Positions 43,769 to 56,087 are shown, counted from the first letter of the stretch. The stretch is DNA of 64,000 nt from Bacillus sp. 491mf (GCF_900112415.1 NZ_FOLV01000013.1:46591-110590); one strand, 5' to 3'. Notes: generated by a model not told the origin, from the sequence alone. A program made the numbers and translations.

Positions 43769-43911
43769 ATATATATGTCTAGGGTAATTCTCATATGACG
43801 AGCATATAAACAAAAATTCTCTATACTAAATTCACTTTCTCTATCATGAAATGAAGCTTCTAGCAAGAAGGGCTTACTATTTCAATTAACAACAAGTATC
43901 CATCACCATAC

Positions 43912-43948
43912 AAAAGAGAGGTAACCTTTGGCAGGTTACCTCTTTTCC
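43912..43948. terminator. Terminator after the 47-residue gene
   Basis: GAGGTAACC (43918-43926) and GGTTACCTC (43934-43942), flanked by AAAA and TTTT. Confidence 0.8.
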
Positions 43949-43980
43949 TTTATTGCTATAGTAATGAAATGATTCTTTCA

Positions 43981-44124
43981 CTACACGCTTTCTTTTGCGG
44001 GCCGATATAATGTTTGTACGAGACGATCATATTCACGCCTTGTAATTTCTTTATTATATAGCTTTAACAATAAATCTTTATGCTCTTTCGAAAATGCCAT
44101 TTTTTTAATGACCTCTGGATACAT
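43981..44124 (-). CDS. Hypothetical 47-residue protein
   Basis: Start MYPEVIKKMAFSKEHKDLL, end YDRLVQTLYRPAKESV. It is mostly helical and charged, with no membrane segment. ATG 44124 has GGAGGG 9 nt upstream; the frame extends 16 codons further without a site. It has its own terminator. I do not recognise the family. Confidence 0.6.
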   Translation of the reverse strand: MYPEVIKKMAFSKEHKDLLLKLYNKEITRREYDRLVQTLYRPAKESV

Positions 44125-44408
44125 GAAAACTTTTCCCTCCGTTTCATGAATACGACTAAATCCAGTGAACATTACCCTCTAGTCTATAAAAACAAAACAG
44201 AACTTATGTTTGCATAAAGCATTATAAACCATTTTTCTCCAAAGCACAATTATAAAATTCAAATTCTTCTTTTTATTTTTTTCCGAAGATTTCAACATTA
44301 TAATATCATAATCCCTCCTCAAGTACATATATATTTTTTGTCACTTTTTCGAATAAATTTTCCATAAAGGTAAGAAAATAATGGTAAAAAAAGATGAGGA
44401 GTAGACAT

Positions 44409-45764
44409 ATGGATACTGTTACACTATCGCGCGCTTTCTTTGGATCATCGTTAGCCTTCCATATTATTTTTGCAACGCTAGGAATTGGACTTTCTTTAAT
44501 GATTTTTATAAGCGAAGTGTTATATCACTGGAAAAAGGACCCCGATTATTCTGTAATGGCCAAAAGATGGACGAAAGCATTTGCAATTCTTCTCGGTGTT
44601 GCCATTCCAACAGGAACAATTGTAGGCGTCCAAATTTCCTTGCTTTGGCCTGGCTTTGCGAAGATTGTTGGACAAGTCATTTCCGTCCCGTTTCAAATTG
44701 AAATTTTCGCCTTCTTCCTAGAAGCATTATTCATGTCCATTTACGTGTATGCTGCTGATAAATTGCCACCATTCATGCGATTAATATCGCTCTTTTTTGT
44801 GATGTTTGGTGCAACTGCATCTGCTGTGCTTATCACATCAGCAAATACGTGGATGAATACACCAGCCGGGTTTTCAATGGCTGCAGACGGCTCGGTCTAC
44901 AATGTCGACCCTTGGAAAGCCTTTTTCAATCCAAGCTTTGTCACAAGCTCCATTCACGTTGTCATTACAGCTTATGCAACAGGAGCTGCTGTCATTGCTT
45001 CGATTGCCGGTTTTAAATTATTAAAACGAAACAAAAGCGCACAGGAGATTACCTATCATAAAAAAGGACTATATTTAGGTCTAATCGTCACGTTTATTGC
45101 AGGTGCAATCATGTGGCTCTCTGGACATGAATCTGCGATTGCCCTTCATGAGCACTCGCCAGAAAAATTAGCAGCAGCAGAAGCTTTATATCAAACACAA
45201 TCACATGCACCGCTAGCTATTGGCGGCGTACTTGACCCAGAAACAAACAAATTAAAATACGCTATTGAATTTCCAAACTTACTGAGCATGTTAGTTGGCC
45301 TGTCTCCAAATACAGTTGTAAAAGGATTAAATGAATTTCCAAAAGAAACGTGGCCGCCTTTCTACACCCATTTATTCTTTGATTTAATGGTTGGAACAGC
45401 TACATTCACATTTGCCGTCGCTGCAATTGCCCTTGGATATTGGTACTTCATTTACAGAAAAAAAGGAGGACAATTGCCGAAATGGATGCTGTGGGCCGTT
45501 GCGGCGTGTGGTCCAATTATGCTTCTTGGCATTGAATTCGGCTGGATTTTCAGCTGTAGCGGCCGTCAACCTTGGACAATTTATGGATTTCAGCGGACGA
45601 CAGATGCTGCTACGCGCGCTGATTTTGTCGGACCATTATTTATCGTCTTTGTCGTCCTTTACATCGCGCTCGGCACATTAACTGTCTTTGTCTTACGAAC
45701 GTTCTTTAAGCGCCATCCACTAAAGAACGACTTACAATCGAACAGGGGGGATTCACATGCATGA
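44409..45764 (+). CDS. cydA: Cytochrome bd-type quinol oxidase subunit I
   Basis: 451 residues, nine membrane helices. His19-type haem ligand region RAFFGSSLAFHIIFATLG, the Met ligand region further on, and GRQPWTIYGFQRTTDA, the diagnostic GRQPW. The Q-loop is short, as in the CIO/YthA subgroup. It oxidises quinol and reduces oxygen without pumping protons. ATG 44409 follows GAGGAG by 8 nt; the frame extends 5 codons. It overlaps subunit II by 8 nt. Confidence 0.9.
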   Translation: MDTVTLSRAFFGSSLAFHIIFATLGIGLSLMIFISEVLYHWKKDPDYSVMAKRWTKAFAILLGVAIPTGTIVGVQISLLWPGFAKIVGQVISVPFQIEIFAFFLEALFMSIYVYAADKLPPFMRLISLFFVMFGATASAVLITSANTWMNTPAGFSMAADGSVYNVDPWKAFFNPSFVTSSIHVVITAYATGAAVIASIAGFKLLKRNKSAQEITYHKKGLYLGLIVTFIAGAIMWLSGHESAIALHEHSPEKLAAAEALYQTQSHAPLAIGGVLDPETNKLKYAIEFPNLLSMLVGLSPNTVVKGLNEFPKETWPPFYTHLFFDLMVGTATFTFAVAAIALGYWYFIYRKKGGQLPKWMLWAVAACGPIMLLGIEFGWIFSCSGRQPWTIYGFQRTTDAATRADFVGPLFIVFVVLYIALGTLTVFVLRTFFKRHPLKNDLQSNRGDSHA

Positions 45765-46776
45765 AGCAAGTATTGCTATTATCATTCTCTGGGCCGTCAT
45801 TTTTGTATACAGTATTTTAGGCTCGATCGATTTCGGAGCTGGCTTTTGGGGGATGGTGTACGCAAAGCATCCAACACTTGCTGGAAAGCTAGCGAATCGC
45901 TACTTGTCTCCAACATGGGAAGTTACGAATACATTTCTAGTCTTTGTCGTTGTAGCGTTTCTCGGATTCTTCCCAAAGGCTGCATTTACACTTGCAACAG
46001 CAATGTTTGTTCCTGTTACCTTAATTCTCATTCTCGTTGCCATCCGCAGTACCTTTATGGTATTTGCTTACTCGGTACCAAAGTACGAGCATATGCTGCG
46101 CACAATTTCAGGCATTACGGGTCTATTAATTCCAGCTCTCTTAATTACAGTTCTCCCTGTAACAGAAGGAGCTTTCATTACGACTGCTAACGGGAAAGAA
46201 ACGTTACTATACGGAAAGCTATTATCAAGCCCGGTCGTATATTGGTACATGCTCTTCGGTTTAACGTCCGAACTCTTTTTATCAGCCCTCTTTCTCGCCG
46301 ACTTTGCTAGCGAACAAGGCTCTAAAGATACATACCGGCTATATCGAAGAAATGCCATCTTACTCGGTCCTGCAACGCTTGTCACCGCTATCATCGCACT
46401 TGTCGTCACGGAACCGGAAACACATTGGCTTATGGAAGGTTTAATGAAACAAATTCTATGGTTTACAATCTCAATTATCTTTTTTACCATTGGCTATTCA
46501 TCACTTTGGTGGACAAACAACAGGCAAGGAATACTAGGTTGGCCGCGTATTGCAGTTCTTTCTGTCGTCGCCCAATATGGATTTGCAAGCTATGCTTACG
46601 GCGTTGCCCATCTTCCATATATCATTTACCCAGAAGTGACCGTGTTCACAAGCTTTACAACGACAGAAACATTTTATGCACTGCTCGTCCTTTATGCAAT
46701 CGGTATCGCAATTTTACTACCAGGCTTCATCTTCTTCTGGAACTTATTTTTGAAAGATCGATCATTTTTAAAGTGA
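45757..46776 (+). CDS. cydB: Cytochrome bd-type quinol oxidase subunit II
   Basis: 339 residues, eight to nine membrane helices. SILGSIDFGAGFWGMVY at the N-terminus and the segment WEVTNTFLVFVVVAFLGFFPKA are typical of CydB/YthB. AACAGGGGGG lies before the ATG, inside the cydA 3' end. It is the partner of subunit I. The closest B. subtilis pair is probably ythAB. Confidence 0.88.
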   Translation: MHEASIAIIILWAVIFVYSILGSIDFGAGFWGMVYAKHPTLAGKLANRYLSPTWEVTNTFLVFVVVAFLGFFPKAAFTLATAMFVPVTLILILVAIRSTFMVFAYSVPKYEHMLRTISGITGLLIPALLITVLPVTEGAFITTANGKETLLYGKLLSSPVVYWYMLFGLTSELFLSALFLADFASEQGSKDTYRLYRRNAILLGPATLVTAIIALVVTEPETHWLMEGLMKQILWFTISIIFFTIGYSSLWWTNNRQGILGWPRIAVLSVVAQYGFASYAYGVAHLPYIIYPEVTVFTSFTTTETFYALLVLYAIGIAILLPGFIFFWNLFLKDRSFLK

Positions 46777-46943
46777 CGTTCAACTACCTGACGATTACAG
46801 ACAGCATCACAAATACCTATACTCATAACAAAATACTTAGTCAAACATCACCTACCACAAAATAAAGAGTAGATTTCACTCCGCATTTACCTACCAAAAG
46901 ATAATTAGGTAGATGTACGCAATCACTTTTCTCTTATAAATAC

Positions 46944-46977
46944 CTAATAGGCACATACTGACTATGTGCCTATTTTC
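46944..46977 (+). terminator. Terminator of cydAB
   Basis: AATAGGCACATA (46946-46957) and TATGTGCCTATT (46963-46974), then TTCATTT. Confidence 0.8.
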
Positions 46978-47150
46978 ATTTAAAATCCCCTATATGCTAT
47001 GTCTTTTCCCTAAAGTATTAAACACACATATTTACAACAGTTAGGGTAATGCCTCATACCTTCTATTAACAATTTGAATATGATTAAGTAGAAAGTCTCG
47101 GACAAGTTGAAATACTCTTGTTCAAACTAAACAACTTAGAAGGGTAGGCT
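46978..47150. other. Spacer between cydAB terminator and first ArsB-like gene
   Basis: A+T-rich with no frame of note. It should hold the promoter of the next gene. Confidence 0.35.
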
Positions 47151-47154
47151 AGCT

Positions 47155-48513
47155 ATGGGTATCGAAATTTGGATTACGGTCGTTGTTTTTCTTCTTACCA
47201 TGACCATCATCTTTTGGCGACCAGGCGGATTGAATGAAGCATGGCCAGCTGCAATCGGAGCAGGAATTATCATTATTACCGGCCTCGTTTCACGTGCTGA
47301 CATTGCCGATATCATTAGTAAGATCGGCGGCGCCTCCATTACCATCATCGCCACAATCGTTATGGCCGTTATATTGGAAAGTTTCGGTTTCTTTCACTGG
47401 GCAGCAGCTAGGCTCGCAAGCTTAGCAAAAGGATCTGGGCATCGTCTATATTGGTACATTCAATTACTCTGCTTTCTTATGACATTATTGTTTAATAACG
47501 ATGGTAGTATTTTAATTACAACACCAATATTAATTTTACTTCTAAAAAATCTTCAATTAAAACCGCATCAACAAATTCCATATTTATTAAGCGGCGCATT
47601 GATTGCAACAGCTTCTAGCGCTCCAATTGGCGTTAGTAATATTGTAAATTTAATCGCATTAAATATCGTTCACATGACACTCTATATGCATACAGCAATG
47701 ATGTTTGTCCCTGCAACATTAGGGCTTATCTTTATGTCATGGCTCATGTATTTAGTTGTGAAAAAGAAATTACCGAAACAACTACCAAAATCCGCTTATG
47801 ACATTGAAGAAGTCTTTTTCACAAAACACTTTCATCCATTAAAAGGGACAGATTCAATTAATACGAAAAAGAAACGCACAAAATTTATGTTAAAAGTGTT
47901 ACTGTTTGTCTTCCTTATGCGTTGTCTTCTTTTCGTTGCCTCATTTCTTTCCATTCCGATTGAGATTGTCGCGGTAGTCGGCTCCCTCGTTCTCCTCATC
48001 TGGAGATGGTATTATTTACGAACAAACCCAGTCGATATACTAAAAAAGACACCGTGGCACATTCTCATTTTCGCTTTTTCCATGTACGTTATTATTTACG
48101 GGCTTCATAACGCTGGATTAACAGCTTGGCTTGTCCAAGTATGCGAACCGATTGTCAATCAAAGCTTATTATATGCCAGCTTTACCATGGGCGGACTCGT
48201 CTCGATTCTATCAAACATCTTTAACAACCACCCTGCCTTAATGATTGGAACAATTACCTTAACAGAAATGGGATTAGATCCTATTACCCTCAAAACCATC
48301 TACCTTGCCAACATCATCGGTAGCGATATGGGATCATTGTTATTACCAATCGGTACACTCGCTTCTCTTATTTGGATGTATATCCTAAAGCAAAATAAAA
48401 TTAAAGTAAAATGGAAAGATTACTTGAGGGTCTCCTTAATTGTCATTCCACTCACCACAATCGTAACACTCTTCCTCTTATTCTACTGGGTACAGCTCGT
48501 CTTCGCCCGTTAA
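47155..48513 (+). CDS. ArsB/NhaD-like ion permease, paralogue 1
   Basis: 452 residues, eleven or twelve membrane helices. Features of the ArsB/ion-transporter superfamily: FLMTLLFNNDGSILITTPI in the first half, and the related SNIFNNHPALMIGTITLTEMG in the second (inverted-repeat discontinuous helices). GSDMGSLLLPIGTLASLIWM is strongly conserved. Substrate could be arsenite, or Na+/H+ exchange, or a dicarboxylate. There is no arsR or arsC here, so I leave it open. GAAGGGTAGG precedes the ATG. A close paralogue lies at 52.3 kb. Confidence 0.78.
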   Translation: MGIEIWITVVVFLLTMTIIFWRPGGLNEAWPAAIGAGIIIITGLVSRADIADIISKIGGASITIIATIVMAVILESFGFFHWAAARLASLAKGSGHRLYWYIQLLCFLMTLLFNNDGSILITTPILILLLKNLQLKPHQQIPYLLSGALIATASSAPIGVSNIVNLIALNIVHMTLYMHTAMMFVPATLGLIFMSWLMYLVVKKKLPKQLPKSAYDIEEVFFTKHFHPLKGTDSINTKKKRTKFMLKVLLFVFLMRCLLFVASFLSIPIEIVAVVGSLVLLIWRWYYLRTNPVDILKKTPWHILIFAFSMYVIIYGLHNAGLTAWLVQVCEPIVNQSLLYASFTMGGLVSILSNIFNNHPALMIGTITLTEMGLDPITLKTIYLANIIGSDMGSLLLPIGTLASLIWMYILKQNKIKVKWKDYLRVSLIVIPLTTIVTLFLLFYWVQLVFAR

Positions 48514-48524
48514 TCTATCAAACT

Positions 48525-48568
48525 AAATAGGGACCCAAAAAAATAGATTAGGGGTGGTCCCTATTTTA
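48525..48568. terminator. Convergent terminator after paralogue 1
   Basis: AAATAGGGACC (48525-48535) and GGTCCCTATTT (48556-48566), 11-bp perfect arms, T-rich on both strands. Confidence 0.85.
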
Positions 48569-48575
48569 ATGTATA

Positions 48576-48899
48576 CTAACGCTCTACAAATCGGTGACAG
48601 AGATAAGGCGGGATCCCAGCCTCCGGAAGAATGAAGGCCAAAATGAAATAGGCAAGAAACATACACGATGTGACGATAAGTAAAAACGATAATTTTGGGT
48701 ACCATCTCCTCGCAAATGAATATACGGAAAGACCAAAACTACTAAATACGAGAAACAACGTACCAACGGCTGTTAAAATAATATCCATTTCCTTCTCATA
48801 ACTTGGTGACAATAACAAAACAAATGTCACAACAAAAAAAATCTGTAATATACATGCAATAGCAAGAATAACCTTCTGCTTCACCTTTCTTTCCTCCAA
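48576..48899 (-). CDS. Small membrane protein, three TM helices
   Basis: 107 residues. A charged start MEERKVKQK is followed by three hydrophobic stretches (about 9-29, 39-61, 70-92) and a short tail with PPYLCHRF. AGGAAAGAAAGG lies before the ATG. I do not recognise a family. Confidence 0.65.
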   Translation of the reverse strand: MEERKVKQKVILAIACILQIFFVVTFVLLLSPSYEKEMDIILTAVGTLFLVFSSFGLSVYSFARRWYPKLSFLLIVTSCMFLAYFILAFILPEAGIPPYLCHRFVER

Positions 48900-49049
48900 T
48901 TCATCTCACTTTCTACGAAAAGTATTCTTGATAAAAAAACAAAATCCCCCCGCTCAGCAGGAGGATAATTACATATTAAGTTATATACACATAATCATAG
49001 ATTAAAAGGCTCTGTCTATTTAAGGCCCTCGCTCACCTCGAAAAGTTTT

Positions 49050-49607
49050 TTACTTTTCACCTCTATGTATCCGACTTCCTAAAGCCTTAATCTCAAAACT
49101 TAACCATATAGAAAATATAATTTCTAAAGATATCATAACTATTGCCACTATTGCTGGGCTAAAAATAATTCCTACTATAAAAGATGTGAAAGAAACAACT
49201 ATCGCCATTACAAAGTACGCTTTAGATTTATATAACCATCCAAAAGGTAATAAATGCGCTCCAAATATTACTGCTAATATCATAACCATTTTTTCAGGAA
49301 CAGCTTGATAAATCCACATTGCAATTAAAATATATAAAAATTGATTACAAGAAAATAATATTCCTAAAGCATTTAACGAATTATCTTTAGTTGAAAACTC
49401 TGCCTTTATTATTTTAGACATCATAAAAGCAATCGGTAAAAGCGTTGCAGTAATACAAAATATGAATAAATTTTTTGTCGATACCTCCTTTATCGGAAGT
49501 AACCATACTACTAAGATAGCACTCCAAATCATAATTGAAGCTAGAATAAAATGTAATCCCCGTTTACCCCTTACCGCTATATCATCCCTTAAGCCATCTA
49601 ATTCCAA
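49050..49607 (-). CDS. Membrane protein, five to six TM helices (DUF7010-like)
   Basis: 185 residues. The start MELDGLRDDIAVRGKRGLHF is followed by hydrophobic helices spaced every ~25 residues. The N-terminal signature reminds me of DUF7010 proteins, but I cannot confirm this. GGGGGATGGGG lies before the ATG. Function unknown. Confidence 0.65.
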   Translation of the reverse strand: MELDGLRDDIAVRGKRGLHFILASIMIWSAILVVWLLPIKEVSTKNLFIFCITATLLPIAFMMSKIIKAEFSTKDNSLNALGILFSCNQFLYILIAMWIYQAVPEKMVMILAVIFGAHLLPFGWLYKSKAYFVMAIVVSFTSFIVGIIFSPAIVAIVMISLEIIFSIWLSFEIKALGSRIHRGEK

Positions 49608-49854
49608 TACCCCATCCCCCTTTTCATAACATATAACAACAAGACCAAATATTGGTTATTCTACATATTCATTATATAGCATTTTAACCAATTTTATATT
49701 TTTTCTGAATATTATTACTGTATAATGTGATTTTAAAATCTTTCTCCAAGTCGCCATTCCATATAAAGCATTCTCAATAGAACAACAAATCCCCCGCTCT
49801 TACTCAGCAGGGGGATGATTATATATTAGATTAAGTACACATGATCATAGATTA

Positions 49855-49945
49855 AAAGCTGTTTAGAAAAGGGCACTAACCGCTCCCACACACAGCCATA
49901 CCCTCCGGCCCACCCAAAAAAAGAAAGGTTTTTCATTTCAGCTTT
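49855..49945 (-). repeat. Repeat family A, copy 7 (reverse)
   Basis: Read on the minus strand: AACCTTTCTTTTTTTGGGTG, GGCCGGAGGGTATGGCTGTG and GTGGGAGCGGTTAGTGCCC. It abuts the 3' end of thiC. Confidence 0.6.
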
Positions 49946-49957
49946 TCAAGTTTCTAC

Positions 49958-51877
<1,920 letters not shown>

Positions 51878-51911
51878 CAAGGAAGAGAACTAGCGGCTAG
51901 CAATGCCAAAT

Positions 51912-51949
51912 AAAAAAGCCAGGCCCATCATAAAGAATAGGACCTGGCT
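51912..51949 (-). terminator. TPP riboswitch expression-platform terminator
   Basis: AGCCAGG / CCTGGCT arms (51917-51949), T6 on the minus strand, about 30 nt downstream of the aptamer. Confidence 0.85.
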
Positions 51950-51977
51950 ACATAAAGACATTGTTATGTAAAGCCGA

Positions 51978-52072
51978 CAACTTCCCTCCGCTGGTACGAA
52001 CCAGATCAGGTCCAAAGGGTTAAGAAGCTTCAACACGCTTCTCTCTCAGCCCAGCTCTACGGGCACCCCCAG
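51978..52072 (-). promoter_or_regulatory. TPP riboswitch (THI element) of thiC
   Basis: On the minus strand: GGGGGTGCCCGTAGAGC, GGGCTGAGAGAGAAGC, ACCCTTTGGACCTGATCTGG, TTCGTACCAGCGGAGGGAAG. The CUGAGA and GCGnAGGGAAG core blocks and the CCTGATCTGG helix are intact. Thiamine pyrophosphate binding should favour the downstream terminator. Confidence 0.97.
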
Positions 52073-52277
52073 TTTATCACTGATTAAATTTTTACTACGC
52101 ACCTATCATACATCATTGTCTAAAAAATGCAAAGATATTTACAATTTTTCTTTTCACTCAAAAAATAGTTATTTCACTTAGTACAAGCCGAATCCGCACT
52201 TCATACATATGTAGTATAAGCCGGTGTAGGACTATGTTCTGCAAGGACACTTCACTATAAGAACAGGAGTGAAAGAG

Positions 52278-53639
52278 TTGATAAACCTCCAATCTCTCAT
52301 AACCATACTCGCGTTTCTCGGAACTATGCTCATCATCTTTTGGCGACCAAAAGGAATGAATGAAGCAATTCCAGCAACAGTTGGAGCAATGATTGTCATT
52401 TTAAGCGGCACTGTTTCTGTTGCTGACTTGGGTGATATTAGCTCAAAAATTATTGGCGCTGCTATAACGATTATGGCTACCATTGTCATGGCGATCGTAC
52501 TAGAGAGTTTTGGCTTTTTTCATTGGTGCGCTGTTCAACTTGCCAAAAAGGCAAAAAGCTCCGGTATTCGCCTCTTTTGGTATACAAATCTTCTTTGCTT
52601 TCTCATGACATTATTCTTTAATAACGACGGTAGCATATTAATTACAACTCCCATTTTACTGCTTTTGTTACACCATTTACGACTTAAACATGATCAAAAA
52701 ATACCTTACTTATTAAGCGGCGCACTCATCGCCACTGCCTCAAGTGCACCGATTGGTGTAAGCAATATTGTAAATTTAATCGCCTTGAAAATTATCCATA
52801 TGGATTTATACATGCATACAGCAATGATGTTTGTCCCTGCCACATTAGGCCTTATCTTTATGGCATTCCTGTTATTCCTCATCTTTCAAAAACAATTACC
52901 GAAAACCCTCCCGGTCTTACCGATACATTTAGATGAAAATTTCGTCAAAAAATCCTTTCATCCATTGCAGCCAAGACCCCAAACAGATGCAAATCGTAAG
53001 CGAACACGATTTATGTTTGGAATGCTCTTATTTATTTTATGCGTTCGCATCAGCTTGTTTATTGCATCGTACTTTCAATTTTCTATCGCCATCACAGCGG
53101 TCATTGGCTCTATTATTTTACTTGGGTGGAGATGGCATAAACTGCGCATTCCACCAGTTGACATGATTAAGAAAACACCTTGGTATGTGTTAATTTTCGC
53201 ATTTTCTATGTACGTAATTGTATACGGACTTCATAACATCGGTTTAACTAACTTTCTCGTTACAAAACTTCAGCCACTCATCACCAGTAGCTTATTTCAT
53301 GCTAGCTTTATTATGGGCGGCTTACTCTCAATCCTCTCTAACATCTTTAATAACCATCCTGCCTTAATGATCGGTACAATCGCTCTTACCGAAATGGGGC
53401 TAGATCCGATTACATTGAAAACAATTTATCTTGCAAACATCATCGGTAGTGACATGGGCTCACTACTACTCCCAATCGGTACATTAGCAACCTTAATGTG
53501 GATGTATATTACAAGAAAAGGAAAAGTAAATATCAGCTGGGGAACGTATATGAAAACTACATTTCTCGTCATTCCGCCAACTGTCATTTTCACGCTATTT
53601 TGCTTATATTATTGGGTGAAATTAATCTTTGCAGCTTAA
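52278..53639 (+). CDS. ArsB/NhaD-like ion permease, paralogue 2
   Basis: 453 residues, the same layout as the gene at 47.2 kb. FLMTLFFNNDGSILITTPI, SNIFNNHPALMIGTIALTEM and GSDMGSLLLPIGTLATLMWM are nearly identical, as are YLLSGALIATASSAPIGVSN and TLKTIYLANIIG. Loops differ. I chose TTG 52278 with ACAGGAG 8 nt upstream; the GTG at 52269 overlaps that site. Substrate not assigned. Confidence 0.78.
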   Translation: MINLQSLITILAFLGTMLIIFWRPKGMNEAIPATVGAMIVILSGTVSVADLGDISSKIIGAAITIMATIVMAIVLESFGFFHWCAVQLAKKAKSSGIRLFWYTNLLCFLMTLFFNNDGSILITTPILLLLLHHLRLKHDQKIPYLLSGALIATASSAPIGVSNIVNLIALKIIHMDLYMHTAMMFVPATLGLIFMAFLLFLIFQKQLPKTLPVLPIHLDENFVKKSFHPLQPRPQTDANRKRTRFMFGMLLFILCVRISLFIASYFQFSIAITAVIGSIILLGWRWHKLRIPPVDMIKKTPWYVLIFAFSMYVIVYGLHNIGLTNFLVTKLQPLITSSLFHASFIMGGLLSILSNIFNNHPALMIGTIALTEMGLDPITLKTIYLANIIGSDMGSLLLPIGTLATLMWMYITRKGKVNISWGTYMKTTFLVIPPTVIFTLFCLYYWVKLIFAA

Positions 53640-53684
53640 AGATGAAGAGAAGGAACGTATGTAATTACAAGAAAGGAGATTATT

Positions 53685-54380
53685 ATGCTTCATTTACAAA
53701 AATATATGAATCAACCCGTGCAAGTATTATTATCAGGAGACCTTCCATTTGAAGGAATTATGATTGATAAAGGTTCCGATATTATCGTCTTGTATGATGG
53801 AGAAAAATACATGTATATCTCTAGTCTACACATTCAACATTTAACTCCATTCACAGAATGCCCAGACTTTGAAAATCTCACAATTCCAGAATCTTTGCTA
53901 CCACAAGATATATTATCAACCGAATCGACAATTTCACTTCGAAAAACACTACAAGTGGCAAAAGGACAATTTATTGAACTCGCACTATCATACGAACATT
54001 TTTTACATGGATATGTCACTCATATTATGAATGACTATTTTGTCTTCCTCTCACCTGTCTATCAAACGTTATACGTCCCATTTCACCACGTCAAATATCT
54101 TGTTCCTTATAAAGACGCCGAAACACCTTACGGCTTAGAAAAAGAAAGACTGTCACCAACATCCTCCAAACTCACACTTGCCCGAACGTTTTCTGAACAA
54201 ATGAAAAAACTAAAACAACATATTGTATTACTTGATCTCGGCATACAAACTTACAAAATTGGAAAATTAACGGAAGTAACTGACAGTCAAATTGAACTCA
54301 TTACAGCACGTAATCAACATTTTCATTTCAACTTACACCATATTAAAACTGTTCATTTTCCTTATCAAAATCAAAAATAA
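53685..54380 (+). CDS. DUF2642-like protein with three internal repeats
   Basis: 231 residues made of three related units of about 50 residues, starting near 8, 95 and 180. Each has a strand pair, a Gly, a hydrophobic strand and a closing segment: YMYISSLHIQHLTPF, LYVPFHHVKYLVPY, FHFNLHHIKTVHFPY. This resembles the Sm-like DUF2642 modules of Bacillus spore-coat proteins. No signal or membrane segment. AGAAAGGAGATTATT precedes the ATG. A spore-coat role is inference. Confidence 0.6.
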   Translation: MLHLQKYMNQPVQVLLSGDLPFEGIMIDKGSDIIVLYDGEKYMYISSLHIQHLTPFTECPDFENLTIPESLLPQDILSTESTISLRKTLQVAKGQFIELALSYEHFLHGYVTHIMNDYFVFLSPVYQTLYVPFHHVKYLVPYKDAETPYGLEKERLSPTSSKLTLARTFSEQMKKLKQHIVLLDLGIQTYKIGKLTEVTDSQIELITARNQHFHFNLHHIKTVHFPYQNQK

Positions 54381-54382
54381 TG

Positions 54383-54420
54383 AAAAAGGGGAATCTCCTT
54401 ATAAGAGAATCCCTTTTGTT
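54383..54420. terminator. Terminator between the DUF2642-like gene and lctP
   Basis: AAAAGGGGAATCTC / GAGAATCCCTTTT with a 7-nt loop, between convergent genes. Confidence 0.85.
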
Positions 54421-54425
54421 TGTGC

Positions 54426-56087
54426 TTATGGAATCATCCAAGTTAAATAATAAGCTTGAATATATGTAATAATGCCGATAATTGTTACAAAGAATAAACT
54501 ATGTTTCACTGTGAAGCGGAATAAATCCGATTCTTTCCCAGTAAGTCCAACTGCCGCACATGCAATTGCAATCGATTGCGGAGAAATCATTTTACCCGTT
54601 ACCCCACCCGTTGTATTGGCAGCAACAAGCAATACTTCCTTCACACCTACTTGCTGCGCTGTAATCGCTTGTAGATTTGAGAACAATGCGTTTGCAGATG
54701 TATCTGATCCTGTTAAGAATACCCCAATCCAGCCAAGGAATGGTGAGAAGAATGGGAATAAGCTTCCTGTTCCCGCTAACGCTAATGCTAACGTTGAGGA
54801 AAGTCCAGAGTAATTTGCGATAAATGCAAAACCAAGTACTAATCCAATTGATAGAATTGGCATTTTTAATTCTTGCAACGTTTCCTTAAATGTAGCTACT
54901 GCTTGTTTTGGACTCATTTTTAAAACAAACATTGTAATGATACACGCAATCAAAATTGCTGTTCCTGTTGCCGATAAAATATCAAGCTTCAATACCGCTT
55001 CATACGGCGTCGGTTTATTAACGATCGGCTCCGCCTTCATGACTAAATTATGCAGACCCGGAACTTTAAACTTAAACACTAAACTTTCAAGCGCACCGCC
55101 TGGAACAAATAAATCCTTAAAGAATTTTTGACTCCAAATAACAACCATTACCGTTAAGATAATAAACGGTGACCATGCTTTTAAAACTTTTCCCATCGTT
55201 AACTGCATTGTAGAATCAGCCTCTACCGTTGCCGCTGCTTCAGCCTGTCCTTTTTCAGAACGGTAAATTTCTTTTGGCTGCCATACTTTTAGGAATAGCG
55301 CTAAACTGACTAAACTGACTAATGCTGATGTAATGTCTGGAAGCTCAGGTCCAAGATATGTTGCTGTAATAAACTGCGTAACCCCGAACGAGCCGCCTGC
55401 TACAAATAATGCAGGCCACGTTTGTTTCACACCTTTTAATCCATCCATTAAAAATACGATGAAAAACGGAACAAATAATGATAGAAGCGGCAATTGATGC
55501 CCAGCCATTTGTCCTACTTTATGAGGATCAATACCTGTTACTTGACCCGCTACTAAAATCGGAATCCCCATAGCTCCGAACGCTACCGGTGCTGTATTGG
55601 CGATTAAACAAAGTCCAGCTGCGTATAATGGATTTAAACCAAGTCCCGCAAGAAGCGCTGCTGTAATTGCTACCGGTGCTCCAAATCCAGCTGCCCCCTC
55701 TAAAAACGCGCCAAACGAAAAACCAATTAAAATAACAAGTAAACGATGATCACTTGTAATAGAAAGAACAGATGCACGAATAATATCAAACTGTCCTGTT
55801 TTCACCGAAATTTTGTATAAAAACACTGACATAACGATAATCCACGCAATCGGCCACAATCCATATGCAAATCCATAACCGGTTGCTGCCATCGCCATCG
55901 TAAATGGCATTTTATAAACGAAAAGTGCAATTATAACTGTTAATACAACTGTAATAAATCCCGCAACATAGCCTTTCATACGAAAAACTGCTAAAGCCAA
56001 AAAGAAAAATATAATCGGAATCATTGCAACTGCTGCCGAGATCCAAATGTTACCTAGCGGATCATAAGTTTGTGCCCATGTGCTCAT
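54426..56087 (-). CDS. lctP: L-lactate permease
   Basis: 553 residues, about thirteen membrane helices. LctP signatures: [10 protein letters not shown]-like start ([12 protein letters not shown]), [50 protein letters not shown] and [19 protein letters not shown]. It imports L-lactate (and glycolate) with protons. AAAGGGAGAGG precedes the ATG. Upstream cre-like palindromes and a Rex-like site suggest control by carbon and redox state. Confidence 0.93.
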   Translation of the reverse strand: MSTWAQTYDPLGNIWISAAVAMIPIIFFFLALAVFRMKGYVAGFITVVLTVIIALFVYKMPFTMAMAATGYGFAYGLWPIAWIIVMSVFLYKISVKTGQFDIIRASVLSITSDHRLLVILIGFSFGAFLEGAAGFGAPVAITAALLAGLGLNPLYAAGLCLIANTAPVAFGAMGIPILVAGQVTGIDPHKVGQMAGHQLPLLSLFVPFFIVFLMDGLKGVKQTWPALFVAGGSFGVTQFITATYLGPELPDITSALVSLVSLALFLKVWQPKEIYRSEKGQAEAAATVEADSTMQLTMGKVLKAWSPFIILTVMVVIWSQKFFKDLFVPGGALESLVFKFKVPGLHNLVMKAEPIVNKPTPYEAVLKLDILSATGTAILIACIITMFVLKMSPKQAVATFKETLQELKMPILSIGLVLGFAFIANYSGLSSTLALALAGTGSLFPFFSPFLGWIGVFLTGSDTSANALFSNLQAITAQQVGVKEVLLVAANTTGGVTGKMISPQSIAIACAAVGLTGKESDLFRFTVKHSLFFVTIIGIITYIQAYYLTWMIP

